A stretch of 6,589 nucleotides of DNA, taken from Chloroflexota bacterium (GTDB lineage Bacteria; Chloroflexota; Anaerolineae; Anaerolineales; Anaerolineaceae). This document shows positions 5,337 to 6,589 of the stretch, piece after piece; the stretch's first letter is position 1; each line of letters starts with the position of its first letter. Made by a program: the position numbers and the translations under genes. The notes beneath the pieces were generated by a model. It was not told the DNA's origin and searched no databases. It was given only the letters and a program-made list of their open reading frames with translations. The stretch is from assembly GCA_021796375.1 (NCBI GenBank), contig JAJYJF010000130.1:1-6589 (forward strand), written 5' to 3'.

Positions 5337-6589
5337 ATGGCTTCATTCTCGCAGCGGTCCCCATCTCTCAGCTTCCCCCGGCGCCCTTCCGGAAAAGGCG
5401 CGTGCCGGCGCTTTCCTTTGCGGAAGAGCATCTCCGCGCGAGCGGCGTTCTGCATCCTCCTGGCGCTGCTCTCCCCCGCCTGCAGCCTGCCCCCCGCCGC
5501 ATCCCCGCCAGCCGCCGGCCAGCCGCAGGCGACCGCCTCCTCCCAGCCCGGCGCGGTGCCCACCCGGGCGGTGCTGCTCCAATCTACGGGCTTATCCGCG
5601 GGCGCGCCAGGCCTCACGCCAGCCGCGGCACAGAAGCCTGCCCAACCGGCTCCCCCCCGGCCAGCTTACATCCTGGATCTCACCTTCGACTATGCGAAGC
5701 ATCTGGCCTCCGTCCAGGAGCGCATCCGCTACTCCAACCCGGCCAGCCAGCCCCTGACCGAGCTGGACCTGGTCGTCGAGGCCAACCTTTATCCGGGCGC
5801 GTTCTCATTGCAGCACCTGACCCTCGACGGAAAGCCGGTCGCGAGCCCCGCGCTCGACGGTCACCGCCTGGTTCTCCCCCTGGCGCAGCCGCTCGACCCC
5901 GGCCAGCCCGCCGAAATCGACCTGACCTACACCCTGAACCTGCCGGAGATCCCCGCTCCCTCCTCAGACCGCGCGCCCGTCGTTTTCGGCTATTCCGCCC
6001 GCCAGACCAACCTGGTGGACTGGTACCCGTACGTCGCCGCGTACCGGGATGGCGCCGGCTGGCTGATCCATAACGCCTGGCTGTACGGCGAGCACCAAAC
6101 CTTCGACGCCTCCGATTTTTCCGTGAGCCTGCACCTGACCGGACCAGCCAGCGGTCTGGTCGTGGCGGCCAGCAGCCTGGCCAGCCCCGGCGCGTCGACC
6201 TACACGCTCGAGGCAGCCCGGACCTTCGCGATTTCGATCAGCCCATCCTATATCACCAGCACCCAGATCGTCAACGGCGTCACCGTCACGGGGTATGCCT
6301 TCCCCTGGGACAAGGCCGCGGGGGAAAAAGCGGTCCGCGATACGGCTCAGGCCGTGGCACTGTTCAGCCGCCTGTACGGCGCCTATCCGCACAAATCGCT
6401 GAGTGTGGTGGAAGCCGATTTTTTGGATGGAATGGAATTCGACGGGCTGTTCTTCTTGAGCTACGGCTTTTACAACCTCTACGATGGCACCTCGAAGGGC
6501 TACCTGACCGACATCGCCGCCCACGAGACGGCCCACCAGTGGTGGTACGGGCTGGTCAGCGACGACCAGGCCATGGAGCCCTGGCTGGA
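5337..6589 (+). CDS. M1 family metallopeptidase, predicted lipoprotein, 3' end cut by window
   Basis: 417 complete codons are present. M1 enzymes are zinc aminopeptidases that remove N-terminal residues from peptides. The visible catalytic signature is HETAH at 396-400, followed by QWWYGLVSDDQAMEPWL; the third zinc ligand (Glu) would be residue 419, just past the window edge. GMEFDGL at 365-371 corresponds to the family's GAMEN exopeptidase motif, keeping the Glu but with Phe for Asn. The N-terminal beta domain (from about 110) precedes it. Residues 36-49 (AAFCILLALLSPAC) look like a lipoprotein signal with Cys49 as lipidation site, though Pro at -2 is atypical; then comes an Ala/Pro/Gln-rich linker to about 109, so the enzyme probably faces outward. 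ATG 5337 fits the promoter but gives a long, basic n-region and lacks a Shine-Dalgarno sequence; TTG 5418 would give a more usual 22-residue signal up to the Cys. The family is certain; the start is not. Confidence 0.94.
   Translation, partial: MASFSQRSPSLSFPRRPSGKGACRRFPLRKSISARAAFCILLALLSPACSLPPAASPPAAGQPQATASSQPGAVPTRAVLLQSTGLSAGAPGLTPAAAQKPAQPAPPRPAYILDLTFDYAKHLASVQERIRYSNPASQPLTELDLVVEANLYPGAFSLQHLTLDGKPVASPALDGHRLVLPLAQPLDPGQPAEIDLTYTLNLPEIPAPSSDRAPVVFGYSARQTNLVDWYPYVAAYRDGAGWLIHNAWLYGEHQTFDASDFSVSLHLTGPASGLVVAASSLASPGASTYTLEAARTFAISISPSYITSTQIVNGVTVTGYAFPWDKAAGEKAVRDTAQAVALFSRLYGAYPHKSLSVVEADFLDGMEFDGLFFLSYGFYNLYDGTSKGYLTDIAAHETAHQWWYGLVSDDQAMEPWL

Noticed and set aside
5012..5617. 201-codon minus-strand open frame across the zinc-ribbon gene and its terminator
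   Set aside because: It runs antisense to the DUF5679-type gene, the terminator and the start of the M1 gene, and has no motifs of its own.
5015..6073. 352-codon plus-strand open frame overlapping the M1 gene start
   Set aside because: It is out of frame with both the zinc-ribbon gene and the M1 motifs and turns into Arg/Pro-rich sequence typical of a shifted frame.
5964..6536. 190-codon minus-strand open frame opposite the M1 peptidase
   Set aside because: It is antisense to the GMEF and HETAH-encoding region, so it is a shadow of the real gene.
1..6589. CRISPR arrays, tRNA or rRNA genes, insertion sequences, phage or defence genes
   Set aside because: I looked for regular repeats, terminal inverted repeats with transposase motifs and RNA gene signatures on both strands and saw none.

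Overview
The window is a G+C-rich bacterial chromosomal fragment with AT-rich gaps that carry promoter-like signals. Several traits together suggest the phylum Chloroflexota, possibly Anaerolineae: a lipoprotein-type M1 peptidase with an Ala/Pro-rich N-terminal linker, a tiny DUF5679-type zinc-ribbon protein, and a membrane-anchored GH99-like protein next to polyprenyl-phosphate-type glycosyltransferases. This placement is an inference from protein style; no rRNA or marker gene is present.

Left part (1-4294, all on the minus strand, transcribed right to left). First comes a 591-residue multi-pass GT-C-like membrane glycosyltransferase. About 60 nt later follows a GT2 family glycosyltransferase with four C-terminal membrane helices. 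The two look like one transcription unit with a familiar logic: the GT2 enzyme loads a sugar onto a polyprenyl phosphate, and the GT-C enzyme transfers it to an acceptor on the outer face of the membrane. After a 363-nt gap, a GH99-like membrane-anchored protein runs off the left edge. It has its own strong promoter and a roughly 150-nt leader. Its family catalytic motif reads NDWGNG where an NEWxEG type would be expected.

Middle (4295-5060). A 766-nt stretch has no convincing gene. It starts AT-rich (25% G+C over 4381-4440) and switches abruptly to G+C-rich (80% over 4441-4500). The G+C-rich block is open on both strands in several frames without a believable protein, and it may be a decayed gene.

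Right part (5061-6589, plus strand). A 51-residue zinc-ribbon protein has a good ribosome binding site and a textbook intrinsic terminator. A promoter overlapping that terminator's T-run then serves an M1 family metallopeptidase. This predicted lipoprotein is cut by the window end just before its third zinc ligand.

I see no CRISPR array, tRNA, rRNA, transposase or phage gene. The best leads are the altered catalytic pair in the GH99-like protein, the paired GT2/GT-C enzymes, the overlapping terminator/promoter, and the unexplained G+C-rich island.
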